Position numbers and translations under genes: made by a program | DNA from: an uncultured Amaricoccus sp. | Lineage (GTDB): Bacteria > Pseudomonadota > Alphaproteobacteria > Rhodobacterales > Rhodobacteraceae | Direction: 5' to 3' | Assembly: GCF_937858865.1 (NCBI RefSeq) | Contig: NZ_CALLYO010000608.1 | Coordinates: 1-13,970 of the forward strand | DNA: 13,970 bases | Part shown: in pieces, positions 1 to 5,562 of the stretch | Position numbering within the stretch: position 1 is the stretch's first letter | Layout: each line of letters starts with the position of its first letter | The notes under the pieces: generated by a model | Seen by the model: only the letters and a program-made list of their open reading frames with translations | Databases searched by the model: none | What the model was told of the DNA's origin: nothing

Positions 1-463
1 TCGAGACCTGCCCCGACCCGAGGTTGATCAGGCTCCCCGGGATGAAGAAGGGCGACACCCGCCGCGGCCCCTTCTCCTTCAGCGTGATCGCCGTGTCGGC
101 GATCGTCGCCAGCCCGCCGATCCCCGAGCCGATGATGACCCCGGTGCGGAGCCGCTCGGCCTCCGCCTCCGGCTTCCAGTCGGCGTCGCGCAGCGCCTGC
201 TCGGCGGCGGCCATGGCGAAGAGGATGAAGGTGTCGACCTTGCGCTGGTCCTTCGGCGCCACCCAGTCGTCGGGATTGAAGGTCCCGTCCGACCCGTCGC
301 CATAGGGCACCTCGCAGGCGATGTCGCAGGGCAGGTGGCTCGCGTCGAACCGGGTGATCTTCCCCGCCCCGGACTGCCCGGCCACCAGCCGCGCCCAGGT
401 CTCCTCCACCCCGCAAGCCAGCGGCGACACCATCCCCAGCCCGGTTATCACCACGCGCCGCAT
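1..463 (-). CDS. fabF: 3-oxoacyl-[ACP] synthase II (FabF), 5' part, cut by window edge
   Basis: KAS II condenses malonyl-ACP with a growing acyl-ACP in cytosolic type II fatty-acid elongation. Only the first 154 codons are present. The translation starts MRRVVITGLGMVSPL and contains TFNPDDW, a PKDQRKVD-type segment, the GSGIGGL turn and KGPRRVSPFFIPG, all typical of FabF; the frame is open to the edge. The active-site Cys (around residue 163 in the family) and the two His lie outside, so catalytic completeness cannot be judged. The ATG at 463-461 follows a purine-rich AGGGGG; an in-frame GTG two codons upstream is possible, but family alignment favours the ATG. It lies 165 bp downstream of acpP, beyond a probable terminator, so it may have its own promoter. 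Identification is secure. Confidence 0.95.
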   Translation of the reverse strand, partial: MRRVVITGLGMVSPLACGVEETWARLVAGQSGAGKITRFDASHLPCDIACEVPYGDGSDGTFNPDDWVAPKDQRKVDTFILFAMAAAEQALRDADWKPEAEAERLRTGVIIGSGIGGLATIADTAITLKEKGPRRVSPFFIPGSLINLGSGQVS

Positions 464-488
464 GCGCACCCCCTGTCCAAAGATCGCA

Positions 489-500
489 ACGGTTTACCGT
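489..500. promoter_or_regulatory. 12-bp dyad 26 bp upstream of fabF
   Basis: ACGGTTTACCGT is a perfect 5-2-5 inverted repeat located 25 bp before the fabF start codon. A weak promoter-like pair (TTGTTC, 18 bp, TAAACC on the minus strand) overlaps it, so an operator role is possible. This is inference only: the arms are short and no regulator is identified. Confidence 0.25.
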
Positions 501-566
501 GAAAGGCTGCCGCCGAACAAGCCCGGCGGCGTTTCGCCAAACGAAGGCGCCCGGCGGCGATCCGCC

Positions 567-598
567 AAAACGAAGGCGGCGCCCGAAGGACGCCGCCT
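567..598 (-). terminator. Probable intrinsic terminator of acpP
   Basis: On the minus strand, 30 bp after the acpP stop codon, an 8-bp perfect GC-rich stem (AGGCGGCG / CGCCGCCT, plus-strand 574-581 and 591-598) with a 9-nt loop is followed directly by TCGTTTT. This fits a Rho-independent terminator that would separate the abundant acpP transcript from fabF. The U-tract is short and interrupted, so partial read-through is likely. Confidence 0.6.
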
Positions 599-628
599 CG
601 CGATCCGCCGCCTCGGGCCGCGCGGGCC

Positions 629-868
629 TCAGGCGTTGGAATTCGCCTCGATGAACTTCACCGCGTCGCCGTAGGTCTGGATGGTCTCGGCGGCATCGTC
701 GGGGATCTCGATGCCGAACTCCTCCTCGAAGGCCATCACGAGCTCGACCGTGTCGAGGCTGTCCGCGCCCAGATCGTCGATGAACGAAGCGGACTCCGTC
801 ACCTTGGCCTCGTCGACGCTCAGATGCTCGACCACGATCTTTTTGACGCGTTCTGCGATATCGCTCAT
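629..868 (-). CDS. acpP: Acyl carrier protein
   Basis: This is the small acidic cytosolic protein that carries the growing acyl chain on a 4'-phosphopantetheine arm for FabD, FabG and FabF. It has 79 residues, the usual ACP length. Ser37 in the motif GADSLD is the attachment site, followed by the acidic recognition helix ([11 protein letters not shown]). An in-frame ATG 33 bp further upstream (at 901) exists, but the MSDIAERV start matches the family and is preceded by a good Shine-Dalgarno GAGGAAG. It has its own promoter-like sequence about 125 bp upstream and a probable terminator downstream, which suits a protein needed at higher dose than its neighbours. Confidence 0.98.
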   Translation of the reverse strand: MSDIAERVKKIVVEHLSVDEAKVTESASFIDDLGADSLDTVELVMAFEEEFGIEIPDDAAETIQTYGDAVKFIEANSNA

Positions 869-1000
869 GTCTTCTTCCTCGTTTAGGTCCGGTTCCGGCA
901 TCAGTGCCCGGCTGTTGGTTTCGCTCCGGCCGGGACCGGCCGATTGTTCTTTGTCACGCGGCCCGCCGGCACGCGGCTACTCCCCGAACGACTTTCGCGC

Positions 1001-1028
1001 GCTATAGCATAACCGCGACCCTTGGCAA
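1001..1028 (-). promoter_or_regulatory. Candidate sigma70-type promoter of acpP
   Basis: Read on the minus strand: -35 TTGCCA (plus 1023-1028), 16-bp spacer, -10 TATAGC (plus 1001-1006). It is an AT-richer patch in the fabG-acpP gap and predicts a transcription start near 994, giving a leader of about 125 nt. The leader contains a 7-bp self-complementary stem at 927-942. Assigned by consensus match only. Confidence 0.5.
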
Positions 1029-1035
1029 ATGCCAA
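1022..1035. promoter_or_regulatory. Dyad overlapping the acpP -35 element, candidate operator
   Basis: TTGGCAAATGCCAA is a perfect 6-2-6 inverted repeat. Its inner part contains the proposed -35 hexamer of the acpP promoter, so a bound dimeric regulator would sit directly over the polymerase site. The regulator is unknown; fatty-acid regulators often use short dyads of this size, but I cannot match this one to a named family. Confidence 0.4.
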
Positions 1036-1036
1036 T

Positions 1037-1061
1037 GCGCCGGCCCGCCTCGGGCCGGCGC
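1037..1061 (-). terminator. Strong hairpin after fabG, possible terminator
   Basis: Perfect 11-bp stem (GCGCCGGCCCG / CGGGCCGGCGC) with a 3-nt loop, 6 bp after the fabG stop codon on the minus strand. It is followed by ATTGGCATTT rather than a proper U-tract, so it could instead pause polymerase or protect the fabD-fabG mRNA 3' end. It lies just upstream of the acpP promoter and would separate the two transcription units. Confidence 0.5.
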
Positions 1062-1067
1062 CGCCCC

Positions 1068-1805
1068 TCAGATCATCGCCATGCCGCCGTTGACGTGCAG
1101 CGTCTGCCCGGTGACATAGGCCGCCTCCTCCGAGGCGAGATAGACCGCCGCCGCGGCGATCTCCGCCGCCTCGCCCATGCGCCCGGCGGGGATCTGCGCA
1201 TTGAGCCGCGCCTTCTGCTCGTCGTTCAGCGCCGCGGTCATCGCCGTCGCGATGAAGCCCGGCGCCACGCAGTTGACGGTGATCCCGCGGCTCGCCACCT
1301 CGGCCGCCAGGCTCTTCGACATGCCGATCACCCCGGCCTTGGCGGCGGCATAGTTGGCCTGCCCCGGGTTCCCGGTGACCCCCACGATCGAGCTCACGTT
1401 GACGATCCGCCCCCAGCGCGCCTTCATCATGCCGCGCAGCACCCCGCGCGACAGCCGCATCACGCTGGTCAGGTTCACCGCCAGCACCGCCTCCCAGTCG
1501 GCATCCGACATGCGCATGAAGAGCTGGTCGCGGGTGATCCCGGCGTTGTTGACCAGGATGTCCACCTGCCCGAGCGCCTCCGCCGCCCGCTTCGGCAGCG
1601 CCTCGACCGCCGCCGCGTCGGAGAGATCGCAGGGCAGAACGTGCGCCCGCTCGCCGAGCTCGCCCGCCAGCGCCTCGAGCGGGCCGACGCGCGTCCCCGA
1701 CAGCGCCACCATCGCCCCCTGCCCGTGCAGCGCCCGTGCGATCGCCCCGCCAATCCCGCCCGAAGCGCCGGTCACCAGCGCCGCCTTGCCGCCCAGATCG
1801 AACAT
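1068..1805 (-). CDS. fabG: 3-oxoacyl-[ACP] reductase (FabG)
   Basis: Reduces 3-oxoacyl-ACP to 3-hydroxyacyl-ACP with NADPH in fatty-acid elongation. It is a 245-residue short-chain dehydrogenase of normal length: nucleotide-binding TGASGGIG (12-19), NNAG (86-89), catalytic Ser139, Tyr152 and Lys156 (YAAAK), and the PGFIATAMT loop. The C-terminus GQTLHVNGGMAMI is typical of FabG rather than a generic SDR. Start choice: the ATG at 1805 shares one base with the fabD stop (TGATG) and follows GAGAGG at good spacing; a GTG one codon upstream (1808) would overlap by four bases but gives a non-family MM start. Translational coupling with fabD is likely. Confidence 0.97.
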   Translation of the reverse strand: MFDLGGKAALVTGASGGIGGAIARALHGQGAMVALSGTRVGPLEALAGELGERAHVLPCDLSDAAAVEALPKRAAEALGQVDILVNNAGITRDQLFMRMSDADWEAVLAVNLTSVMRLSRGVLRGMMKARWGRIVNVSSIVGVTGNPGQANYAAAKAGVIGMSKSLAAEVASRGITVNCVAPGFIATAMTAALNDEQKARLNAQIPAGRMGEAAEIAAAAVYLASEEAAYVTGQTLHVNGGMAMI

Positions 1806-2755
1806 CACGCCTCTCCCGCCAGCGCCCGGACCTCGTCCGGCGTTCCCACCGTCTTCACCTCGATCTCCCGCGCGATGCGCCGGATCATCCCCGAGAGCGC
1901 CTTGCCGGCGCCGACCTCGACCGCCTCGCTCACCCCCTGCCCGGCCATCCAGAGCACGCTCTCCCGCCAGCGCACCCGCCCGGTCACCTGCTCGACCAGG
2001 AGCCGCCGGATCTCCTCCGGGTCGCGCACCGCCGCCGCCTTCACGTTGGCGACGAGCGGCACCCCCGGCACCCCGATCGCCACCCCGGCCAGCGCCTCGG
2101 CCATCCGCTCCGCCGCCGGCCGCATCAGCGCGCAGTGGAAGGGCGCGCTCACCGGCAAGAGCAGCGCCCGCTTCGCCCCCTTCGCCTTGGCGATCTCCAC
2201 CGCCCGCTCCACCGCCGCCCGGCTGCCCGAGACCACCACCTGCGCCGGATCGTTGTCGTTCGCCGCCTCGCAGACCCCGCCGGCCGCCGCGAACTCGGCC
2301 GCCGCCTCCGCCGCCACCGCCTCGGCCGCCGCGAGGTCGAGCCCGAGCAGCGCCGCCATCGCCCCCTCGCCGACCGGCACCGCCTCCTGCATCGCCTGCC
2401 CGCGCAGCCGGAGCAGCCGCGCCGCATCGCCGAGCCCCAGCGCCCCGGCCGCACAGAGCGCGGAATATTCCCCGAGCGAATGCCCGGCGACGAAGGCGGC
2501 GGACCCCACCGCCACCCCCTCGGCCTCCAGCGCCCGCATCGCCGCGATCGAGGTCGCCATCAGCGCCGGCTGCGCGTTCCGCGTCAGCGTCAGCTCCGCC
2601 TGGTCCCCCTCCCAGACCAGCGCCGAGAGCTTCTCCCCCAGCGCCGCATCCACCTCCTCGAAGACCGCCCGCGCCGCCGGATAGGCCTCCGCCAGCTCAC
2701 GGCCCATCCCTGTCGCCTGCGCCCCCTGCCCCGGAAACACGAACGCCCGCGTCAT
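1805..2755 (-). CDS. fabD: Malonyl-CoA:ACP transacylase (FabD)
   Basis: Transfers malonyl from CoA to ACP, supplying the extender unit for FabF. It has 316 residues, the normal length. Visible are FPGQGAQ (7-13), nucleophile Ser93 in GHSLGEYSAL, Arg118, catalytic His207 in PVSAPFHCALM, and the C-terminal VEVGAGKALSGM segment. It is unusually alanine-rich around 140-170, as expected at this GC content. The ATG is preceded by GGAGGGG. It is the first gene of the minus-strand fatty-acid cluster, divergent from rpsF across 619 bp. Confidence 0.97.
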   Translation of the reverse strand: MTRAFVFPGQGAQATGMGRELAEAYPAARAVFEEVDAALGEKLSALVWEGDQAELTLTRNAQPALMATSIAAMRALEAEGVAVGSAAFVAGHSLGEYSALCAAGALGLGDAARLLRLRGQAMQEAVPVGEGAMAALLGLDLAAAEAVAAEAAAEFAAAGGVCEAANDNDPAQVVVSGSRAAVERAVEIAKAKGAKRALLLPVSAPFHCALMRPAAERMAEALAGVAIGVPGVPLVANVKAAAVRDPEEIRRLLVEQVTGRVRWRESVLWMAGQGVSEAVEVGAGKALSGMIRRIAREIEVKTVGTPDEVRALAGEA

Positions 2756-2807
2756 GCCCGCCCCTCCATGCAGCTCCCCTCCTGCTTAACGGCCCCGCCG
2801 CGCCCCC

Positions 2808-2833
2808 GTCCAGCTTCCGCGTCCAGCTTCCGC
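2808..2833. repeat. 13-bp perfect tandem duplication
   Basis: GTCCAGCTTCCGC occurs twice head to tail (2808-2820 and 2821-2833), about 53-78 bp upstream of the fabD start codon. Likely a slippage duplication in the leader; function unknown. Confidence 0.85.
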
Positions 2834-2884
2834 CGCGCCCCCGGACCCCGCGCCCCCTTTCCTATCGGGCAGTGCCGGGGGGGT

Positions 2885-2912
2885 CGAGGGGGGCCGGCGA
2901 GGGCCCCCCTCG
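2885..2912. repeat. 11-bp perfect inverted repeat in fabD upstream region
   Basis: CGAGGGGGGCC and GGCCCCCCTCG flank a 6-nt loop. There is no U-tract on either side, so it is a poor intrinsic terminator. If fabD is transcribed from the AT-rich island further upstream, it would form a very stable stem in the fabD 5' leader, about 130-160 nt before the start codon. Confidence 0.7.
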
Positions 2913-3180
2913 GGCCGCCCCTCCCGCCGCCCGGGCTTCCGGGAGCAAGGGCGCGGACCGCCGGCCTCCGGGACCGAGCCCGCGCATGCGGGCGAACGGC
3001 GCTCAAAGCGCCGATTCCGACCGCCGGCTCTCTTCCGGCCTCGAGGCCACCCTCACGCGAAATCCGCCCGCAACCCGACCGGCTCTCGATCTCTCTCGCA
3101 CGGCCAGGATTTTTTCCGTCATGCCTTACGAAACCCTAATTCCCGGATCTTATGTTGAGACACGGTTGGCGGGCCGGATG

Positions 3181-3202
3181 CTGGCCACTTTCTGGCCACT
3201 TT
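3181..3202. repeat. 11-bp perfect tandem duplication upstream of rpsF promoter
   Basis: CTGGCCACTTT occurs twice in a row, a spacing of about one DNA helical turn. It ends 46 bp before the proposed rpsF -35 element. Same-face spacing would suit a pair of protein sites, but simple duplication is equally possible. Confidence 0.8.
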
Positions 3203-3248
3203 CCAGCCCCGGAAAGTCCGCCTTCTCCGGCCCCGGCGAACGCTCCTC

Positions 3249-3276
3249 TTGCATTCCGCGCAACGCCCTTTAAAAG
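3249..3276 (+). promoter_or_regulatory. Candidate promoter of the rpsF operon
   Basis: -35 TTGCAT (3249-3254), 16-bp spacer, -10 TAAAAG (3271-3276; TTTAAA overlaps it). It lies in one of the few AT-richer stretches here and predicts a leader of roughly 90 nt before rpsF. Consensus match only. Confidence 0.45.
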
Positions 3277-3315
3277 GCCGCATCCCTCCAAGGATATTCA
3301 CGCGCCGCCTCTCGT

Positions 3316-3347
3316 ACGGACCCGGAGGGAACAGGGGTTCCGTTTTT
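3316..3347 (+). promoter_or_regulatory. rpsF leader hairpin followed by T-run, candidate attenuator or S6:S18 site
   Basis: ACGGACCC (3316-3323) can pair with GGG (3335-3337) plus TCCGT (3339-3343), leaving one bulged T, and is followed at once by a run of five T (3343-3347, overlapping the stem end). An alternative inner stem GGAAC / GTTCC is mutually exclusive with it. It lies 27 bp before the rpsF ATG. rpsF operons of many bacteria carry a leader RNA bound by the S6:S18 complex through a conserved CCG; a CCG (3322-3324) occurs at the top of this stem. The placement fits feedback control, but the fold is by eye and the family match is not verified. Confidence 0.4.
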
Positions 3348-3374
3348 GAAGCCGCGCCGAACGGGAACGACGGA

Positions 3375-3767
3375 ATGGCTCTCTACGAGCACGTCTTCAT
3401 CGCGCGTCAGGATCTCTCCAACGCGCAGGCGGAAGGGCTGATCGAGCACTTCGGCCAGGTCCTCAAGGACAACGGCGGCCAGGTGGTCGGCTCCGAATAC
3501 TGGGGCCTCAAGACCATGGCCTACAAGATCAACAAGAACCGCAAGGGGCACTATGCCTTCGTGCGCTCCGACGCCCCCGCCCCGGCGGTGCAGGAGATGG
3601 AGCGGCTGATGCGCATCCACGAGGACGTCATGCGCGTGCTGACCGTGAAGGTCGACAAGCACGAGGAAGGCCCCTCGGCCGTGCTGCAGGCCCGCAGCCA
3701 GCGCGACGACCGCGGCGACCGTGGCGACCGCGGCCCGCGCCGCCCCCGCCGCGAAGACGAGAACTGA
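3375..3767 (+). CDS. rpsF: 30S ribosomal protein S6
   Basis: S6 binds S18 and 16S rRNA in the platform of the small ribosomal subunit. It has 130 residues: [14 protein letters not shown] start, the [17 protein letters not shown] strand region, and the [16 protein letters not shown]-terminal strand of the S6 fold. After about residue 105 comes a charged tail with [12 protein letters not shown] repeats (encoded by a 9-bp near-repeat at about 3706-3735), longer than the E. coli core but common in alphaproteobacteria. The ATG is chosen by family alignment; only weak purine stretches (GGGAA, GACGGA) precede it. An in-frame TTG far upstream at 3249 lies in the promoter region and is rejected. Confidence 0.97.
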   Translation: MALYEHVFIARQDLSNAQAEGLIEHFGQVLKDNGGQVVGSEYWGLKTMAYKINKNRKGHYAFVRSDAPAPAVQEMERLMRIHEDVMRVLTVKVDKHEEGPSAVLQARSQRDDRGDRGDRGPRRPRREDEN

Positions 3768-3779
3768 AGGAGCTAACCC

Positions 3780-4007
3780 ATGGCACAGCGCCCCTTTTTC
3801 CGCCGCCGCAAGTCCTGCCCCTTCTCCGGCGCCAACGCGCCGACGATCGACTACAAGGACGTGAAGCTCCTGCAGCGCTACATCTCCGAGCGCGGCAAGA
3901 TCGTGCCCTCGCGCATCACCGCCGTCTCGGCCAAGAAGCAGCGCGAGCTCGCCCGCGCCATCAAGCGGGCCCGCTTCGTCGCGCTCCTGCCCTACGCCGT
4001 CAGGTAA
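3780..4007 (+). CDS. rpsR: 30S ribosomal protein S18
   Basis: Small basic ribosomal protein that pairs with S6. Its 75 residues include [31 protein letters not shown] and the conserved [21 protein letters not shown]. It follows rpsF by 12 bp, with AAGGAG starting on the last base of the rpsF stop codon, 7 bp from the ATG. It is co-transcribed with rpsF and rplI. Confidence 0.98.
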   Translation: MAQRPFFRRRKSCPFSGANAPTIDYKDVKLLQRYISERGKIVPSRITAVSAKKQRELARAIKRARFVALLPYAVR

Positions 4008-4018
4008 GGAGGCACAGC

Positions 4019-4612
4019 ATGCAAGTCGTTCTTCTCGAGCGCGTCGCCAAGCTCGGCCAGATGGGCGAGGTCGTCGACGTGCGCAACGGCTACGCCCGCA
4101 ACTTCCTGCTGCCGCAGGGCAAGGCGCTGCGCGCCACCGAGGCCAACCTCAAGCGGTTCGAGACCGACCGCGCCCAGCTCGAGGCGCGCAACCTCGAGGC
4201 CCGCAAGGAGGCCGAGCACGTGGCCGCCAGGCTCGACGGCCAGGCCTTCGTGGTGATTCGCTCCGCCTCCGACGGCGGCGCCCTCTACGGCTCGGTCACC
4301 ACCCGCGACATCGCCGACGCCGCGACCGCCGGCGGCTTCAGCCTCGACCGCCGCCAGGTCGTCCTCGATCACCCGATCAAGGACCTCGGCCTGCACCCGG
4401 TCAGCGTCACCCTCCACCCGGAGGTCGCCGCGACGATCACGATCAACGTCGCGCGCAGCCAGGACGAGGCCGAGCTGCAGGCTTCCGGCAAGACCATCCA
4501 GGAGCTCCAGGCCGAGGCCGACGCCGCGGCCGAGTTCGACATCCAGGAGCTCTTCGACGACATCGGCGGCGCCGCCGCCGGCGACGAGCCGCGCCTCCCG
4601 CGCGAGGAGTGA
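4019..4612 (+). CDS. rplI: 50S ribosomal protein L9
   Basis: L9 binds 23S rRNA near the L1 stalk and helps keep reading frame. It has 197 residues: the N-terminal rRNA-binding domain ([34 protein letters not shown], written here in short as residues 1-34), a long connecting helix (about 40-75), a C-terminal domain with [10 protein letters not shown] and [11 protein letters not shown], and an acidic Glu/Asp/Ala-rich extension after about residue 150 as in other alphaproteobacteria. AAGGAGG starts within the rpsR stop codon, 6 bp before the ATG. Last gene of the operon, followed by a strong hairpin. Confidence 0.97.
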   Translation: MQVVLLERVAKLGQMGEVVDVRNGYARNFLLPQGKALRATEANLKRFETDRAQLEARNLEARKEAEHVAARLDGQAFVVIRSASDGGALYGSVTTRDIADAATAGGFSLDRRQVVLDHPIKDLGLHPVSVTLHPEVAATITINVARSQDEAELQASGKTIQELQAEADAAAEFDIQELFDDIGGAAAGDEPRLPREE

Positions 4613-4621
4613 GCCTCCCCC

Positions 4622-4645
4622 GCGGCGCCGGGCGACCGGCGCCGC
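4622..4645 (+). terminator. GNRA-loop hairpin after rplI
   Basis: A perfect 10-bp stem (GCGGCGCCGG / CCGGCGCCGC) closes a GCGA tetraloop, 9 bp after the rplI stop codon. The stem is very stable, but no U-tract follows, so it may end transcription only partially or protect the mRNA 3' end. It sits between convergent genes and would form in transcripts from either strand, though the loop is GNRA only on the plus strand. Confidence 0.6.
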
Positions 4646-4646
4646 A

Positions 4647-4706
4647 GCCTCGCATCGACGGCCCTCGCATCAACGGCCCTCTCATCGACGGGCCTCACAT
4701 CGAGAC
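4647..4706. repeat. Four imperfect 15-bp tandem repeats
   Basis: Copies at 4647-4661, 4662-4676, 4677-4691 and 4692-4706 follow the pattern ccTCgCATCgACGGc; copies 1-3 differ by a few bases and copy 4 is degenerate. Period 15 keeps frame, and on the plus strand it would encode IDGPR-like pentapeptides, but no gene is credible there. The last copy includes the final codons and stop of the convergent DUF2270 gene. Confidence 0.8.
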
Positions 4707-5378
4707 GTGCGGCCGCCCCGCGAGCCGCCGGCGCTCCATCCGCCAGGTGACGAAGGCGAGCACCGCCCACGACCCGTGGAAGAGGAGCCCGCTCAGCACG
4801 ACGAGGCCGCCCGGCAGCGGCCCGATCGAGGCCCTGGCGAAGAAGGTCGCGAGATCGCCGGCCGGAACCGGGTGGATCGCGAGCTTGCCGAAGTAGGCGA
4901 CCGCCTGGATCAGCAGGATATAGGCATAGTTCGAGCGCAGCCGCCGCCCGATCGCCCGCCAGTAGCTCACGTGGAAGTTCGGCCGCTCGTAGTCGTCGGC
5001 GAGCAGCGTGTTCCACCGCCCGTCGAGCGACACGTTCTCGCCGCGCAGCATCGGCCCGTAGACGTCGCGCTCCATCAGCCGGCAGCGCGCCCGCCAGACG
5101 CTGAAGTAGCGGTAGCGCCGCGACTCGAGCAGCAGGAAGACGACCACCAAGAGCCCCACCAGAATGAGCGGCAGCGGCGAGGCGTAGGGCCCGCTGAAGG
5201 TCAGCGACATGGCGAGCCCGGTCGTCACCACCGCCCAGTTCGTCGTCTGGTCGAGCCGCGTCCGCCACACCGTCGAGCGATAGACCTCGCCGCGGTAGAG
5301 ATGCGCGAGCGCGCCCATCTCCGCGCTGTCGAACCTCGTCTTGCCCGGCAGCGGGGCGGCTGCGGCCACATCGTCCAT
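4695..5378 (-). CDS. DUF2270 integral membrane protein
   Basis: A 227-residue inner-membrane protein of the uncharacterised DUF2270 family; the function is not known. Four hydrophobic segments are visible at about 48-62, 69-85, 151-168 and 190-211. The most characteristic stretch is ESRRYRYFSVWRAR (85-98), just after the second segment. A soluble part (about 100-145) separates the two pairs of segments. Start choice: the ATG at 5378 follows GAGGGA at 6-bp spacing; ATG at 5435 and an earlier start at 5471 have no ribosome binding site and would cover the inverted repeat at 5396-5413. It is convergent with rplI and divergent from dnaB, so it is probably transcribed alone. Family assignment rests on recalled sequence similarity. 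Confidence 0.85.
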   Translation of the reverse strand: MDDVAAAAPLPGKTRFDSAEMGALAHLYRGEVYRSTVWRTRLDQTTNWAVVTTGLAMSLTFSGPYASPLPLILVGLLVVVFLLLESRRYRYFSVWRARCRLMERDVYGPMLRGENVSLDGRWNTLLADDYERPNFHVSYWRAIGRRLRSNYAYILLIQAVAYFGKLAIHPVPAGDLATFFARASIGPLPGGLVVLSGLLFHGSWAVLAFVTWRMERRRLAGRPHVSM

Positions 5379-5395
5379 GCGCGTTCCCTCAGGAA

Positions 5396-5413
5396 TGACG
5401 GTCTTTTCCGTCA
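5396..5413. promoter_or_regulatory. Inverted repeat upstream of the DUF2270 gene
   Basis: TGACGG and CCGTCA flank a 6-nt spacer, ending 18 bp before the DUF2270 start codon. A -10-like CATAGT lies just upstream on the minus strand, so the dyad could be an operator or a leader hairpin for that gene. A second, GC-only self-complementary stretch (8-bp arms, 2-nt centre) lies at 5447-5464. Confidence 0.35.
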
Positions 5414-5491
5414 CTATGCCACCGGACCGCGACATGAGCCAGCCATGGCGCGCGCCCGCGCGCCGGGGCAAAAGGTTCCCCGCTATCCTAG

Positions 5492-5500
5492 TTATCCACA
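5492..5500 (+). promoter_or_regulatory. Perfect DnaA box upstream of dnaB
   Basis: TTATCCACA is an exact match to the highest-affinity DnaA-binding 9-mer (R1 type). It is 62 bp before the dnaB ATG, in the divergent dnaB/DUF2270 gap, and follows a -10-like GCTATCCT (5482-5489). The match and position are seen; DnaA control of dnaB is inference. One such 9-mer can also occur by chance, though AT-rich 9-mers are rare at this GC content. Confidence 0.55.
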
Positions 5501-5562
5501 GGCAGAAGGCAGGCGCGCCCGCCGCGGGCCGGGGCTATAAGGCTGGCCTGAGGGAGATTCTC

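Larger units (their letters stand above)
2756..3374. other. 619-bp gene-free divergent region between fabD and rpsF
   Basis: Open frames here are unconvincing: low-complexity Pro/Arg/Ala translations without a ribosome binding site. The fabD-proximal half is extremely GC-rich and holds three perfect inverted repeats: an 11-bp arm pair with 6-nt loop at 2885-2912, a 6-bp pair at 2978-2993, and a 7-bp pair with a CAA triloop at 2997-3013. The half nearer rpsF has an AT-rich island around 3108-3160, where a fabD promoter could lie (no clear one found), then the rpsF promoter and leader. Two short perfect tandem duplications also lie here (2808-2833, 3181-3202). Confidence 0.6.

Noticed and set aside
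866..901. Upstream in-frame start for acpP ([11 protein letters not shown] extension)
   Set aside because: ACP proteins start at MSD-like positions, and the Shine-Dalgarno GAGGAAG lies inside the extension, just before the accepted ATG.
2752..3006. 84-codon minus-strand frame upstream of and overlapping the fabD start
   Set aside because: Arg/Gly/Pro-rich, no ribosome binding site, and it spans the perfect inverted repeat; no family match.
1029..3273. Long plus-strand open frames (up to 639 codons) over fabG and fabD
   Set aside because: They are antisense shadows caused by high GC: low-complexity Arg/Pro/Ala/Ser translations with no family motifs, lying over well-supported minus-strand genes.
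4609..4896. Small plus-strand frame with IDGPR-like pentapeptide repeats starting at the rplI stop codon
   Set aside because: The peptide repeat is only the reading of the 15-bp DNA repeat, and the rest of the frame is antisense to the DUF2270 coding sequence. The DNA repeat itself is reported.
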